Of a stretch of DNA of 64,000 nt, positions 20,548 through 33,311 are shown in pieces. The DNA comes from Pipra filicauda (lineage: Eukaryota > Chordata > Aves > Passeriformes > Pipridae), in NCBI RefSeq assembly GCF_003945595.2, contig NW_024104428.1, forward strand, positions 830,106 through 894,105, given 5' to 3'. The position numbers and the translations under genes are program-made. The notes under the pieces are model-generated. The model was not told the DNA's origin and searched no databases. It saw nothing but the letters and a program-made list of their open reading frames with translations. How positions within the stretch are numbered: position 1 is the stretch's first letter; every line of letters begins with the position of its first letter.

Positions 20548-23500
20548 TCAGGGACCCAGCCAGGGAGAGTCCCAGGGCCCAGCTGCCAGGACAAGGAGTG
20601 GGGAGCCTGGAGATGCTCCCCTCTCGCCAAGGCATCCCTCCTCAGGAGGGCTGCACACCCAGCTCCAGCCAAACCCACCTCAAATGCACACACTTCACAG
20701 TCAAAGAGCACTTGGTGAGCTAATTATGGCTATTAACTTTAGGACAAGGAGCTGGCTTACAGTCTCCCAAAACACAGGCAGGGAACAGACTGGAGTTCCC
20801 AGGTGCAGACCTTTCCTCCGAGCCCCAGGACCAGCTCCATTTCCAGCAGCTCCCGGTGCCATGCTGAACTCTGCCCACGCAGACAAAGATGATCCAGGCA
20901 TCTCCTTTTTCCCTGGGCTGGCTCTGGCTCAGCCCTGGGTATCCAGAATCACAACCAGCTCCAAGGGGTAGGCTATCAAAGCTTCTATGAGCCAGACACA
21001 AACAAGAGCGCTACCAGCATCTCATGTAGTCCCAGGCAAGGCAGCAAACCTGCCCGAGGTGCTGTTTCCTTGCTAAGTGATGCAGGGGGAGCATCAGGCT
21101 GGGAGCCAGAGGCTCTCCTGCTCCAGCTGGTAAAACAGTGCTGTGAAAAATCACTTAGCACCATGGTAGGTTTACACTGCAGGCTCCTCAGGAGTAAAAC
21201 AACTTAGACAGGCTATCCAATACAGCTGGACCATCTCAGGGCCACTGCAGGACATGCAAAACCCACCAGTCTCTTCTCTTGGATTTTGTTATAGCTTTTA
21301 CTCACTGATACACTTTTGAGACAGTCTATGGTGCTACCCTGTGTCCTCAGCTGCAAACTTCATACTGCCTGGACAGAGCTAAGCTTACCAAAATCAAGCA
21401 TGAATTATTCAGGAAGAACAAATACATGTTTTCCCCACTCCTAAGCAGCTGCTTCTGGCTAAAAAATACCTCTCTGGATTTTGCAGGGAATTAGTGCTAG
21501 AGTTATGTTTCCATCTGCCCCACAACGTGTTGTTGTCCTGCAGGGATCACAGCCCAGCACCACCACCAACCTCCTTCCCAGCCCCTCTGGTTGCATGTGC
21601 AAGACAGAAACAAGCTGCTCAAAGGAACAGCAACGCCAGAGCCACCCCGGCGAACCCAGAGGTGAGCACTGGCATGCACCTGATGGGTAACACGGGTGGG
21701 AGTGTGAGGCACAGGGACACAGCCTTATGCCATCAGCCTCTGCAATCTGCTAACCCTTCTGTGGCCACCCATGCCAGAGAAGGAGGCAGGGTCTGCCATG
21801 GGAACAGCTGGAAGGGATCTGCTGTCTCCCAGTCACTGCAAGCTCTCAGTGAGCCATGCTCCTCACACCCCTCCCCACACCGCTCCTGATTGCCATTCCT
21901 CATGGGATCCAGACGTGAGTGCCCACGGGTGGCAGCAGGAAGGGGGTGGGAACAGTATGTAGATTAGCAGTGTAATCCTCTCGAGCTCTCGTGCCTGACA
22001 ATTAGCTGTACATGCTGATCCATACCTGCTGCAGCACATCAGGCACTGCTCTCCCTCATCAGTCAAGTGCCTTCAGCACGGGGGAAAACACAAACTGTGT
22101 TACGCTGCAAAACTGATGAACACCCTCAATGTCACCTTTGTAAGAGGAAAAAATCTGAGCTGATCGTGCCATCTTTAGCTTGTCTAATTTTTTAAGTATC
22201 ACGTAGAGATTCACAGGTGGCTGCAGGCACAGCAAAGCTTTTTTACTTTTAAGTTTCCCCCACTGCCCATGGTCCTACCGGAGACCAGAACTTGAGGAGG
22301 CAAACCTACCACCCCAAAAGGTGCTTTCACTGTGACTGAGGGTGTGGGGTCTCTATGCAAAACTTTACCTCTTCTCTTCTTTGCTCACCAATATATAGCC
22401 ACAGGCTCCTGGTACCACGGGGAAAAGCAAGTGTTAATAGTCTGGTTCTCTGGGGATTATTTTCCCTCAGTAAAGCCCCATCTGCGCCGAAAAGTAAGGA
22501 TGGTTAAAGGCAGGTTTAAATGAGAGGCACATAAAAGACTACTAATTAGTTAAGAAAACTAAAAAACAAGGAACATGCTTTTCTGAAATAGTGAATTTCC
22601 TTCAAGTTCCTGAAGGGGTGAGCAGAACTTCTGCTGTGGTCTAAAGAAAAGCAATCAAAATATACTTTTGGTCTTCACAGAAATACTTAAGCCTTATTTT
22701 AAATGAGAAATTTAACTATGAAGTCCCTGTCAGTTGCTGCACACTCAGGAAATGCACGGTGAAGCACTGAACTTGCTCGCATTTGTATCACTGCAGCATT
22801 CTGTGGCAAGAGCAAGAAAAAACAGAATAAAATAAAATAACACATTCCCAGTTTGCATGCAGCTTTCTAAATTAAGGGCAATTTGCTACTGATTCAGCTA
22901 CTGGCAGAGGACAAGAGGGGAGCTGAAGAGTTAAGTGAGACAGCATGGCAGTTGTTTCACAGCAGTAGTAATAAATCCTCCAATTACAATAGTATCCTTG
23001 TTGGTACACTAACGACCGGCTGGAATGATTATGCCAATAGAAATGCGTCTCCCAACGCAACCCTGCGAGTTGAAGCAGCCAGTGAGAAAGGGCACAGGAA
23101 AAAAACCCCAGAAGTAACTAATGTAGGAGAAAGGGGAAATGAGAATCAGACAGAAGATGCAAGAACTGGAAATTAGGTCAGCTTTCCGACTCAGGGCCTG
23201 AACTTCCCGCGCTTGCTGCGGGCTCCGTTAGTCACCCAGCCTACCCACTGGAGGATGTGGCTATGGTCCCTCCCAGGCAGGGGCAGAGGATCCCACTGCT
23301 CAATCTGCTCTGTCTCCGCCACGTGCCTTGCAACAGGAGCTTCCCAGCCAAAGCTGCACACACGAGGTGTCTCAGACCCCCCCAGTCGGATGTTGCATTG
23401 GAAGCCAGTGCGCCCACCCAGGGCACGTGGGACAGCGATGCTCTCCTGCAGCTTCCCGTGCCCCCACACCATGAACCCACAGGGGCTGGCAGCAGGTGCC

Positions 23501-24258
23501 CCATGACCCCAGCAGCAACGCCCTCCCTGTGTGCCTGGGCTCAGCCCCAGCTCCTCCTTCTCCTTGATGGACCCCGGGGAGTTGAGGATTTCCCAACCGC
23601 CTGTGAGTGCTTCAGCTCCAGGAGAAAGGACACCTGCCCCCACGCTTTTCCCCCGGGCTTTACTCTGGTGCTCCAGCCCTGCCAGCACAGCACGGTTTAG
23701 ATGATTTCCCTGAGTTTTCTCCTGCCTAGTGAGCGGTGGGTGCTCCTCCCAAAAAGCTGGTCCCCTTCCCTTGACTGCTTTGGGTGCAGAGTGGCAGATG
23801 CTGGGAGGGCACTCACAGCCGCTGTCCCTGCCCTCAACTAAAACCACTCTGGGGAACAGCAGAAGGCAGGCTCCTGCTAACAAGCTCCTCCCTCTATCCA
23901 CCCATGTCCCAAAGCATCCCAAGGAGCATCTGGTTATTAGGACAGCTAATTTAGGTGGAGAAGTTCAAGTGACCTCATTAAAACTGGGAAAAAAAAAAGA
24001 GGAGAAACCAGAAAGGGGTGGTAAGAGGACAAGGTGGCACCCACCATTGTTCATTAAGCAAAAATTATCCGGAGCATCGGTGGAGCAAACCCTGACAATA
24101 GGCAGCCCAAGGGGTAGAGACACTAGAGAAGGAGAGGTGGCCAAACAGCACAGTGAGCCAAGGTGTGTGGCAGAGGCAGAGAACACAGGCTTCACATCGG
24201 CCTCCATCTCCCAGCCATGGCAGAGAGGAAAACTTTTCCTTCCTTGCACATGCACACC

Positions 24259-24273
24259 TTTTTTTTTTTTTTT
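24259..24273. repeat. Poly(T) tract, 15 nt
   Basis: An uninterrupted run of 15 T on the plus strand, A-rich on the gene's sense strand. No retroposed gene body or target-site duplication is apparent next to it. It is a simple homopolymer likely to vary in length. Confidence 0.9.
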
Positions 24274-27200
24274 GCAATCCTGCTTGGCAAGGCAGATATT
24301 CCCTGTAGGAACAGTGCAAACCAGCCTGCAAGTAAAAAATAGGCTCAAGGTGGTGGCAGAGATGATGTCCAAAAGGACAGGCGTTTTTCCTTCTCTGCAA
24401 CAAGGAAACCTGTGCTTGGTGACAGGCTGGATGTCCCTACTCTGCCACCTGAGAGGACATGGTTCCTGGATGGGCTCTGTGCTCGCAGCACAGCCATTCA
24501 GCAGGCTGGCACTCCAGGCAGACCTGGACAAGATCCAGGCACTGCCTCACTCCCAGAGCTCTGTTGAAGGTGACGTTCCTACACTGGCCTCTGCCTCGTG
24601 TGACCCTGGGATCCCCCCGTGCCCTGGCTGCATTGCTCAGTGTCACCTGGCCAGGCTGCCAGCCCAGCCCAGCCCAGCACTGCCAGGCACCTCACAGGCC
24701 CCTCTGAAACAGAGCCCAGGGGAGACACCCAGGCAGAGCAGCAGCGGGGTGCAGACCACCGTGCACCACACCGACCACTCACCTGTGGAGGCAATAACCT
24801 CCAGCAGCAAGCCAAGGTGAGTCAGCTCACAAATCCCTCCTCTGCCTCCCTCCCTCTCCTACAGTCTCACCTCTGTGAGGGTTTAGCTCTACCACTGATC
24901 CTGAGCACCAGCAGTGAGCTACCACAGCTTAAGGCAAGCCTAAGCCGCTGCAAACACGGAGAAAGAGAGCATCAGCACGCACCTCTTCCACCAAGGGTTA
25001 AGCTGATGTGTTTTCCTTAACAGCACTAGTGAGCTGAGAGCAGGGATGTGGGAATCTGCTGCGGCTTAAACCAGCACAGGGCAACCTGCTAAGCCACAGC
25101 CTCCTGTAGCCCACAGGACAGCCAGGGAAAGTAAAAAAACCAAAAACCCAGGAAACATGGAGCTGAGGAGCTGACACAGCCCAGGCTCCTCTGAAGCTGT
25201 GCACGCACCACTGTCTTAAAGTTTTACACCTCTGAAGCCAAAGTTAAGAAATGACAGAAAGTTGGAGGCTTAGAAAAACCTCTTTTCTCCAATTTTTTTT
25301 TGAAAGCTTGATTTCATTCCACCCAGCGCACTCAGGCAGGCAATACTAACAGCACCGCAGGGAGAGTCATGTGGTGTTATTTCAAAATGCATCTCAGGCC
25401 ACATTCCTCCTGGACTATAATAACATTTGTGGTGCTCCATAGTCAGGTAAGTCGCCCTTCTCAAAAATCAATCTTCAAGGAGGATTCATTCTCCTTTACT
25501 TCAGCTATACAAGTAACACCAGGAGATAAGAGTGCAAGAGCTGCTTTCAGAGATTAGTGCCCCCACTTCAACAGCTCAGCAGAGATCACACAGGAGGTCA
25601 AAGTGTGCACGTGAGAGCTGTTTTTCCTTCATTTATGCAATAATGAAGGTTTTGAGACCCTTGAGTGACTGTCTCCCATCTGCTTTTGAGGGTCTAAGCT
25701 GTTCTTAGAGCTGCAAAGCCCAGGACCAGAACTTCCAATGTCCCATTCTCACTCACTCAAAATGTCCCAATGGCTCCTTAGGCTCAGCAGCAATGATTTA
25801 TTTTTGCCTCTGGGGCAAGACAAAACAGACCAAGACACACTTGGGAGATGATTTTTGCTAGCAGCAGTTCTTAAACTAATGACTCTAAAGGCTCCCAAAC
25901 CAATCCTCAGTCCATCCCCTCCAAAACCCAGTTTCCTGCCGAATGTGCAACAACGGAGCGCTTCAACCCTCACAAGGAAAGTACCAAAGGAAGCACAGAA
26001 CTAGGCTTCATTCTCTACTACAGTCCAACTTTCTGTTCAGCCCGGAGTTTAAGTTTCCATGGAAAGACAGAGTGAAAACACTGGCAATCCTGATGCACAG
26101 ACAAGGAAGGAGAGAATCGCATCCTTCACGTGCAGATTACCAAGACACACAGGGTAGCTAACGAGTAGATGAGAAGAAGTTTTGAAACCTAAGAATGAAA
26201 GAATCCCCCAAGCAAACTAAGACAGTGAAAATCTTTTCTTTGTCTATCAGTCCTGTTTAAAGTATGGAAACTCCTCAAAACACATACATCCTCACCAGAC
26301 AATAACCATCTAGTGAGCCACAAAGTCAGCATGAGCTAGAGGGCTTTCTGGAAGCCGAAATGAAGGGTGGTGGCTCTTTTGCACATTTCCAAGCTACCTT
26401 CCTCCAACAAGGTTTTGGCAGCTCAGAACAGTTATTCTGAAGCTGGCACTCTCACGATGAATGAAAGGCACAGTCTGGCTCTTGTAGGATGGAGTCCAAG
26501 TTCCCCAGCCACGAGGACCACCTGCTCTCCTCCTGCACTAGAGACTGAGGAAAGCAGAATTAAGATGAGTAAAGCAAATTCAGTCAAACAGTTGGCAGAC
26601 TTCTTCCATCTGGTCAAGGTAATATAGATAAAACCAGGTAACATCCACTTCTGCAAATCTGTTTCCTTGATGAGAGTTCTTCTACTGTACTTTTGCAATT
26701 TTGCCTCTCACACACATGGCTATGGTCACCTCTCCTATCCAAGCTCCCTGCTTCTTCTGGTTCAGGTGCTGGTAATTTGGGGGAGAGAGGATAAGTAGAA
26801 GGGAGGTGAAATGTTGTGATTTAAAGGGCTTTTGAGACTGTGCAAAAAGGTGTTCTCTTGCTCCCATGTAGCAATCAGCTAAGTCTGGAAAAGCTAGTCT
26901 GGCACTCACGAATAGTTGACTTTTGATGCCTGGCATCACCTCTTACTGAAATCTTTTAATAAATGTATTTATTTTTATATGCATTGATCCGAGCATTTCA
27001 AAGCACACTATACCCTTCCTTTCTCCCCCTTCTCCCATTCCACTTCCTCTCAGATTTCTGTGAACCTCTCTCGTTATCACCCCAATGACAGATGGCCAAC
27101 ACCAAGTTGCTCTCCCTGCAAAAAGGCACTGTCACTGTCTGTAAGGCTCAAACAGCATTCCCACACACAGTTTTATAAGGGGACACCACTTTTCTCTACA

Positions 27201-30200
27201 AACTGTGCTCTGTTTGAAGGAGATGAGGAAGAAGACAAGGTGTGTCAAGTCAGTGAGAAGAGCTGTGAACAGGATCAGCTGATGGAAATAATGACAGCTT
27301 TCTGTCATGACATTCTGCACTGCCTTGGTAAGGTATTGAGAAGAAAGACTCTTGTTCCCCCAGGTAGGTCTCCTAGGGCACAGTGCTCCAAGTTTTCCAA
27401 GATACCCCAAATCCTTTGCAGGAGCCTGCAGGTGTTTAAAAATAAGCATTCAGGAAACAAATCTCACATTAAAATAAGAAGGTGCTTTTGGTGCAACTTT
27501 GGTGCAACTCCAAGGCACACACTGGATCAAAGCAGTGCATTAAGAAACCCGCTCAAAACAGTAAAGTCACAAAATAAACTAGTAAATAGGAAGTTTCCAT
27601 GGTGTCTCCAGTGCAGGATCAATAGCAGTGACTCCTGCAGAACCCAGGACTTTATTTTTAGAGCTTCCAGCCTTCTACTGGTGCAGCCTCTGAGTGAGAG
27701 CCAAGCGCAGTTGACACGCTGCCGTCCCCAGGTCTACAGACAGCTCCTGTTTGCCCAGTCCAAGCTTGTTTCACCACTGCACCCGAGTGCAAAAGGCTCT
27801 GCAAGCTGTCAACTTCCCAGCTGCTGCTCGCTGTCCTGTAGGTCAGTGGCAAAATGGGCAGCACGAAGTGTTTCGCTTACGCAGCAGCTTCTCGGGAATG
27901 CCCTCGGCAGAGGTAGGTCTGGAGCTGTGACTGGCTGAGACATCCAGGGAGGAATGCCCAGGAACAGCAGCACAAAGTCTGCTGGTTGGTGTCTGCTCAG
28001 CACACTGAGCGAAGTACAGCACAGTGAAAACATCACCAACTCACATCAGCCTGAAAAGACCCCCAAAGCAGGAGGAGGGAGAGGGAACTTCTTCTCTGCA
28101 GTTATGAGAAGAGGGATCTCTAAATGTCCCGGACTCCTGTGAAAGAAAAACGAGGGAGGAAGACAGAAGATAATGCTTTTAAGACTGCTGAAAGACAGGA
28201 GTCTTCAGGAGGCTTCTCAGCACCTCAGGATTCTTGGACAGTATCTTCTTGCAGATCTGCCTTTTGTACCAGCCTCTGGCTGGTAAGAGTTCCCAGGCTG
28301 ACCTGCTCCTACGGATATTTAGGCTTCCAGAGGAGACAACACCACCTGACAATGTGTTCACCTGTCTCCCACAGAACTGTAGCAAGTGGCTACTGCTTTG
28401 AGAGTGGCTAAAGCTCTCAAAGTGAGAGATGGACAGGAGTTTAAGAGTAAGTTTCACAGGTTTCATTAAATAGCTAGAGAAGTAGAGGAGATACCCACCC
28501 CAGTAATATTTAACTATGGGAAACAATGCAATGTTTGGTCAACCCCCAGATACCAAAGAAGTCACGTGGAAGACAACCATGGGGGGTACCACAATCAAGG
28601 AAAAGCAGTGACTGCACTTGATTAGATACTTAACAATTTGACCATGAAGCAAAACCCACGAGAACCCAAGCTTCACCAGTCCTCAGCTCACATTTACTCT
28701 CCTTTCTTTTATAAAAATAATCTTCATCAAGGTTAGCACTGGTATGAGCATTCTATCCTGTCTTAAAACAGGGGACCCACTCATCCAGTCAAACAAAAAA
28801 ATCACTGAAGGCAGATTCAGAAGCCTTGCTTTGTAGCATAGCTAGGACATGTCCTCCCTCCTTGCTTATCAGTGTTTTGTTCCCTGTAACAAAGCAGGAC
28901 AGTTTTAAAGGCTAATGTATTTCAGATCACAGCTAAATTCCTATAAACACAACCTTCAAAAAAGAAGAAGAAAAGAGCTTTAGACTGTTTCTTTTTTTTC
29001 TGTTACATTAAAATGGCATGAAGGATTTTTCCCCCCTGTTAATTATTCTGCTTTTTTTTTTTGTTTTCTAAAACCCTTGCTTGAGCACATTAGGTATTCA
29101 GGTCTCTTGTGCCCTGGCCGACTCAAGGGACACTGAAGAAGTAGTGGAATCATGAGAGCACAGATGGGAGAGTGGGAAAAATCAATAAGGGAAGGGACCT
29201 TCAGTCAGACTCTTACAGCTCCCAAGTCCTGGCTTGCTCCTATTAATAGGCACACTTGGGAAAGAAATTCCTTGGGAAAGACTCACTACCTGTGGTCTGT
29301 TAGCAGAGATGGCCACACCTGAGGCTCCAAACACCTCTTTGAGGCTGGTTCTTTGAAATGCCACCATTTTATAGCAGAACAGATTATACAGCAACACTGT
29401 ACGCTACTCCCCCAAAATAAATAAGCAGGGGAATGATCTAAAAAAAGAGAAAAATCAAACAGCCTTGCTTAAGAAAAATGTCCATTCTTCTAGCCATCAC
29501 TGAAAAAAAAAAACAAAAACAACACAACATAAAAGGGACAGAAAGCTATTTCCCCTTAAAATTCATTGCAAGTTTATTTGAGTACTCGATCATCCTTCGA
29601 CATTCTGGATCTATTAAGGTCTGGTTTATGTCAGAAAAATCCACACAAAGTGATTTCAGTTAAACTAATGCAGCCTCTTACACTTGCCTGTTAAAACAGT
29701 TTTGCAGCAGACTTTAATCCACACAGTTCACCTTGTTAATTTAAGGACTTTAAGGGTACGTTGGGGTAACAGGATTGTGGAAGAGACACACAGGCCAAAT
29801 GCAAAAATTCACTACCTCACAAGTTGCAAGTGAAAAGCCAATTCCTTTCATGCCACCAATGCAAATTCGACCCCCAAGAGTGCCCAAGAACAATATGAGA
29901 AAAATGTGAAGATTAAATTCCTAGGAGTCTGACAAATGCTCCTCCTTTATGCACCGAGCTGCTGAGGTGCACACCACCACAATGAGAACACTGGGAACAC
30001 AGCCTCCCACGGGCTTCGCTTCTGTCTGACTCGGGAGCTCTTTCCTATGGCCCACAAGGTGCTTACACCCTGGAAACACAGGCTGAGAGTAGGCAAGAGG
30101 CAGCTACATCCCCAAAAAACACGCCTCGTTCGCTCCTTAGCAAGCAGGGTGCCGTGATCCCTCCCTGCCAAAACCACCAACCACCTCCACTGAAACACAT

Positions 30201-30649
30201 CAAAACAGACCAAAACAGGACAGACAGCCCCCCGCAGCCCAATACTTTTGGGTGGAGAACAGCAGGATTTCACCAAGGTATGATCCAAGTCCCTTTCCTT
30301 TGCTGTCTGGTGGGGAGCCAACCTTGTTGGCTGTGCAGTCCCAGGCAAGCACTGGACTGCTGTCTCTCCAGCCTCCCTGCCCCTGGAACAAAAGCCAGCA
30401 GTGCCCTGGGAGAGGCTCTGCTTACTGTTGGCAGCAGCAGCTCCTGACATACAGTCCCCCAGGCTGGATTGTAACCTGCAGCCCCAGAGACATGCAAAAG
30501 GAGGACAATGTCAGCTTTACGTGCTGAGGAAACTTCACCTCATTGAAAAAATAATTGCAAGGTTTGGGCTATGTTTGTTTTTACAAAGCCCCCAGTACCT
30601 GTCACATTATTAGAGCACATTACAGAGCATCTCTGCTGACATGCTCAAT

Positions 30650-30980
30650 CGTACACACCTGTGAAAACCTCTCATTTTCCTTTAAAATATTTCCCTCCTT
30701 CCTGTCTTCCAATTCTTATTATTTTCATTGTTTCTTTGCAGCCTCATTTATCTTCAGATTCAGCCATTTAACTTTTAATAAAAGGCTTCACTGTCTATCC
30801 CCTTTCTTCTTCAAAGGCCCTGATTTATTTTCCTGCCTCTTCTTGGTTCCCCCAGCTTAATTGTTGTTATTATTTTTAACCTTCAGTAGTTTCCTGTGCT
30901 TTCTTCTGCATTCTAATCTCTCCCTGCTCCTGTTTTCCCCTCTCTGTACTAAGCCCCTTTCATCCCTCACCTCCCTCTCG
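30650..30980. repeat. Pyrimidine-rich low-complexity block
   Basis: Plus-strand sequence is strongly C/T biased with many TTTCC, CCTTCC and CTTCTT runs and few purine runs. On the sense strand of IGSF3 it is correspondingly purine-rich. I see no periodic repeat unit. It may be an old degraded repeat or a purine/pyrimidine tract able to form unusual DNA structure. Confidence 0.5.
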
Positions 30981-32990
30981 CCCCCCGGCCAAGCATCCAA
31001 ATACTCGCGGAGCAAGCGTAACCAAACATAAATATGAAAGGGATCATCCAATTTCAGCAAAACGCTTGCCCCTACCTATTCAAATATTTAAGTTGCAATG
31101 ACTAAGTCCAAGAAGATCATAAATTTTTTTTTTACAGAGCTCTGCAGGTCTTTAATAAGCCTCAGCCTCCACCTCGATGACAGCCAGGGCTGCAGTTGCT
31201 GAGCTGTTTCCTATGCATTACAGCAGATTTGCTCCAAGGTAAGGGAGAGACAGGACGCCTGGGCTCGAATTAGAAGCAAGGAGATTTCATTCCCAGTTGC
31301 TGGTTTATTGAAATTCCATGCTTCCCTCTCACCTGCCGCTTTGTTATGCTAACCCCTTCCAGCCAGCCGAAGATTTCCAGTCCCTGGTGAAAGGCAAGCA
31401 GCACTCCCGTCAAACCCAGGGAATTGTGTCCTGCAGGTCACGCTCCCACCACGCCTGCGGAACTGCACCCTGCAGCAAGACCCGTGGGTGACACTGCCTC
31501 TTGCAGGGCACATCTCTGTCCCATCACCAGACCCTCTCCTCCTAAAGGGAGGCAGACATGGGGGTGTCACTAAAGGCACTCGGTGCCAGGGGACACCGGA
31601 CGACGGCCACATCTTGTACCACCCGACGAGAAGGGCACGGGGAGCTCCTACTGCCTGAGCAGGGGACCCAGGGGTGTTCCCAACCCCTCGCACAGAGCAG
31701 GGATCCAGGGTCTTGCACTTCTACTGCACAAAGCCTTGCTATCCCCCCAAACAGCAGGAACAACCCTTCATCCCTGAGGACAAGGAGGAGGAGAGGAAGC
31801 CGTCTCCTGCTGGTAAGGTACAGCTCCCATCACGTTTCCACCTCCTGAGAAGTGCAAGGGCTCGTGCACCTGGCAGAGCAGGAGTTCAGGGTTGGGCAGC
31901 CAGCTGGTGCCTGGGATGCCAGCTACCCCAGCCCAACTCCCCAGAGCCCTGTGCCACACAGTGACGTCTGAGAAGAAAGATTAAGCCCACAGGCAGCTCA
32001 CAATGCCCTGGGATAATCACATTCAGGAGCCTCCAGCCCCTTTCACCCACTGCTCTGCCTGGGGAAAAACACAGAGGGCACAAGGAGGGCATGTCGAAGA
32101 CACAGACAAGGAAACCACATTTGATGTGTAACGGAGCCCTTGCTGGAGACTCATGCTGCACTTTGCAAACATTTCATTAAAAGTAAACCCTCCCGAAGGG
32201 AAGGAAATAGCATCTTTCTGTTCCAAAGCAGGGAAAACATGCAAAAGCTGAATCGTACATGCCCGTGGGTGAGGCAGTAAGACAGAGCCTATTCTATAAA
32301 TGCCCACCAAGGAGTTTTGACATAGCACTGCCACAGCACTGGCAAAAATACTGCATTTGCAGAGCAGAACAGAACAAAGTAATCTCCTAACTCTCAACGC
32401 CTTCTCCCCGTTTCTAGAGGAGACAGAAGGCTGCTGCAAACTGTAGTGAAGATTTCACTTGTGTCCAATCTGGGTGGACAAACCCAGCTGAAAAACAAAA
32501 CAGAATACATCTATTTTTGTTTTACCAAGATTGTGAATTAATTCCCATGCAGTCACTAGGTTTGACACTGGCTGTTTACACCCATGCCCTCAGCCATGGA
32601 GATACGCTCAGTAACGTGGAAAGCCTTGGGTGAAGATTTGCTAGAGCAAGCCTACCTCACCCTTCCAGATGCTGCTGCCCCACAGCAGCGCCGGAGGGGG
32701 CTCTTGCCTGCCCAGCACAAACCCTGCACCACCAGCAAGGACCTCAGGCTCTGCTGGGAAGAAGGTACATCCCACAGGAAAAGCAGGTCCTGCCAGTACA
32801 ACCAGCCGGCTGTGAGCTCCACAGAGGGAAAGCTTTTAAAAACACCCCGAATTCCCCAGCATCCCTTCGTCTGCTTTCCCACACGGCAGACCTCAAACCA
32901 GCCTCTTTGCTGGGAGGAGATAAATAAATAAAATAAAATACACCCATGTGTGGGCTCATGCAATTTTAATCAAACTAATGTCTGCAAAAA

Positions 32991-33021
32991 GGGGGGTAAG
33001 AGGGGCGGGGGGCAGGGAGGG
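32991..33021 (+). other. G-quadruplex motif
   Basis: Five G runs of 6, 4, 6, 3 and 3 follow one another with loops of 5, 1, 2 and 1 nt on the plus strand. This meets the usual four-run quadruplex pattern several times over. It lies about 70 bases before the CpG cluster at 33094-33311, so the two may mark one open-chromatin element inside the IGSF3 intron. Confidence 0.75.
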
Positions 33022-33093
33022 ATTACAGTGCCACTTGTTCAAAGCACTCCCGTTTATTCCACATCTGTGATCCCTTCTGAGCTCCCAACAGCA

Positions 33094-33311
33094 GCGAGGG
33101 GCACGAGACGCACAAAGTGAGCGCGGCGCTCGCGGAGTTGTCTCTGTTCCAGTCACCGTCTGCTGCTCATGTCAGTGAGAGAGCACCCCGGGGAGCCACT
33201 CCTCGGTGCCGTGCCAGCTAATTACACACCGACAAAAGCACCTGGAGGGGGGGAAAACGATAGGGAGGAGGAAACCGAGCATTCTAAAAAAAAAGGCCAA
33301 TGGGTAACACG
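33094..33311. promoter_or_regulatory. Intronic CpG-rich element
   Basis: I count 16 CpG dinucleotides in about 217 bp, including five within GCGCGGCGCTCGCGG (33121-33135). Neighbouring intron has roughly one per 60-100 bp or fewer. TAATTA lies at 33218-33223. Retained CpGs imply low methylation in the germ line, as at promoters or enhancers. No TATA box or start site is evident, so role and strand are unknown. Confidence 0.4.
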
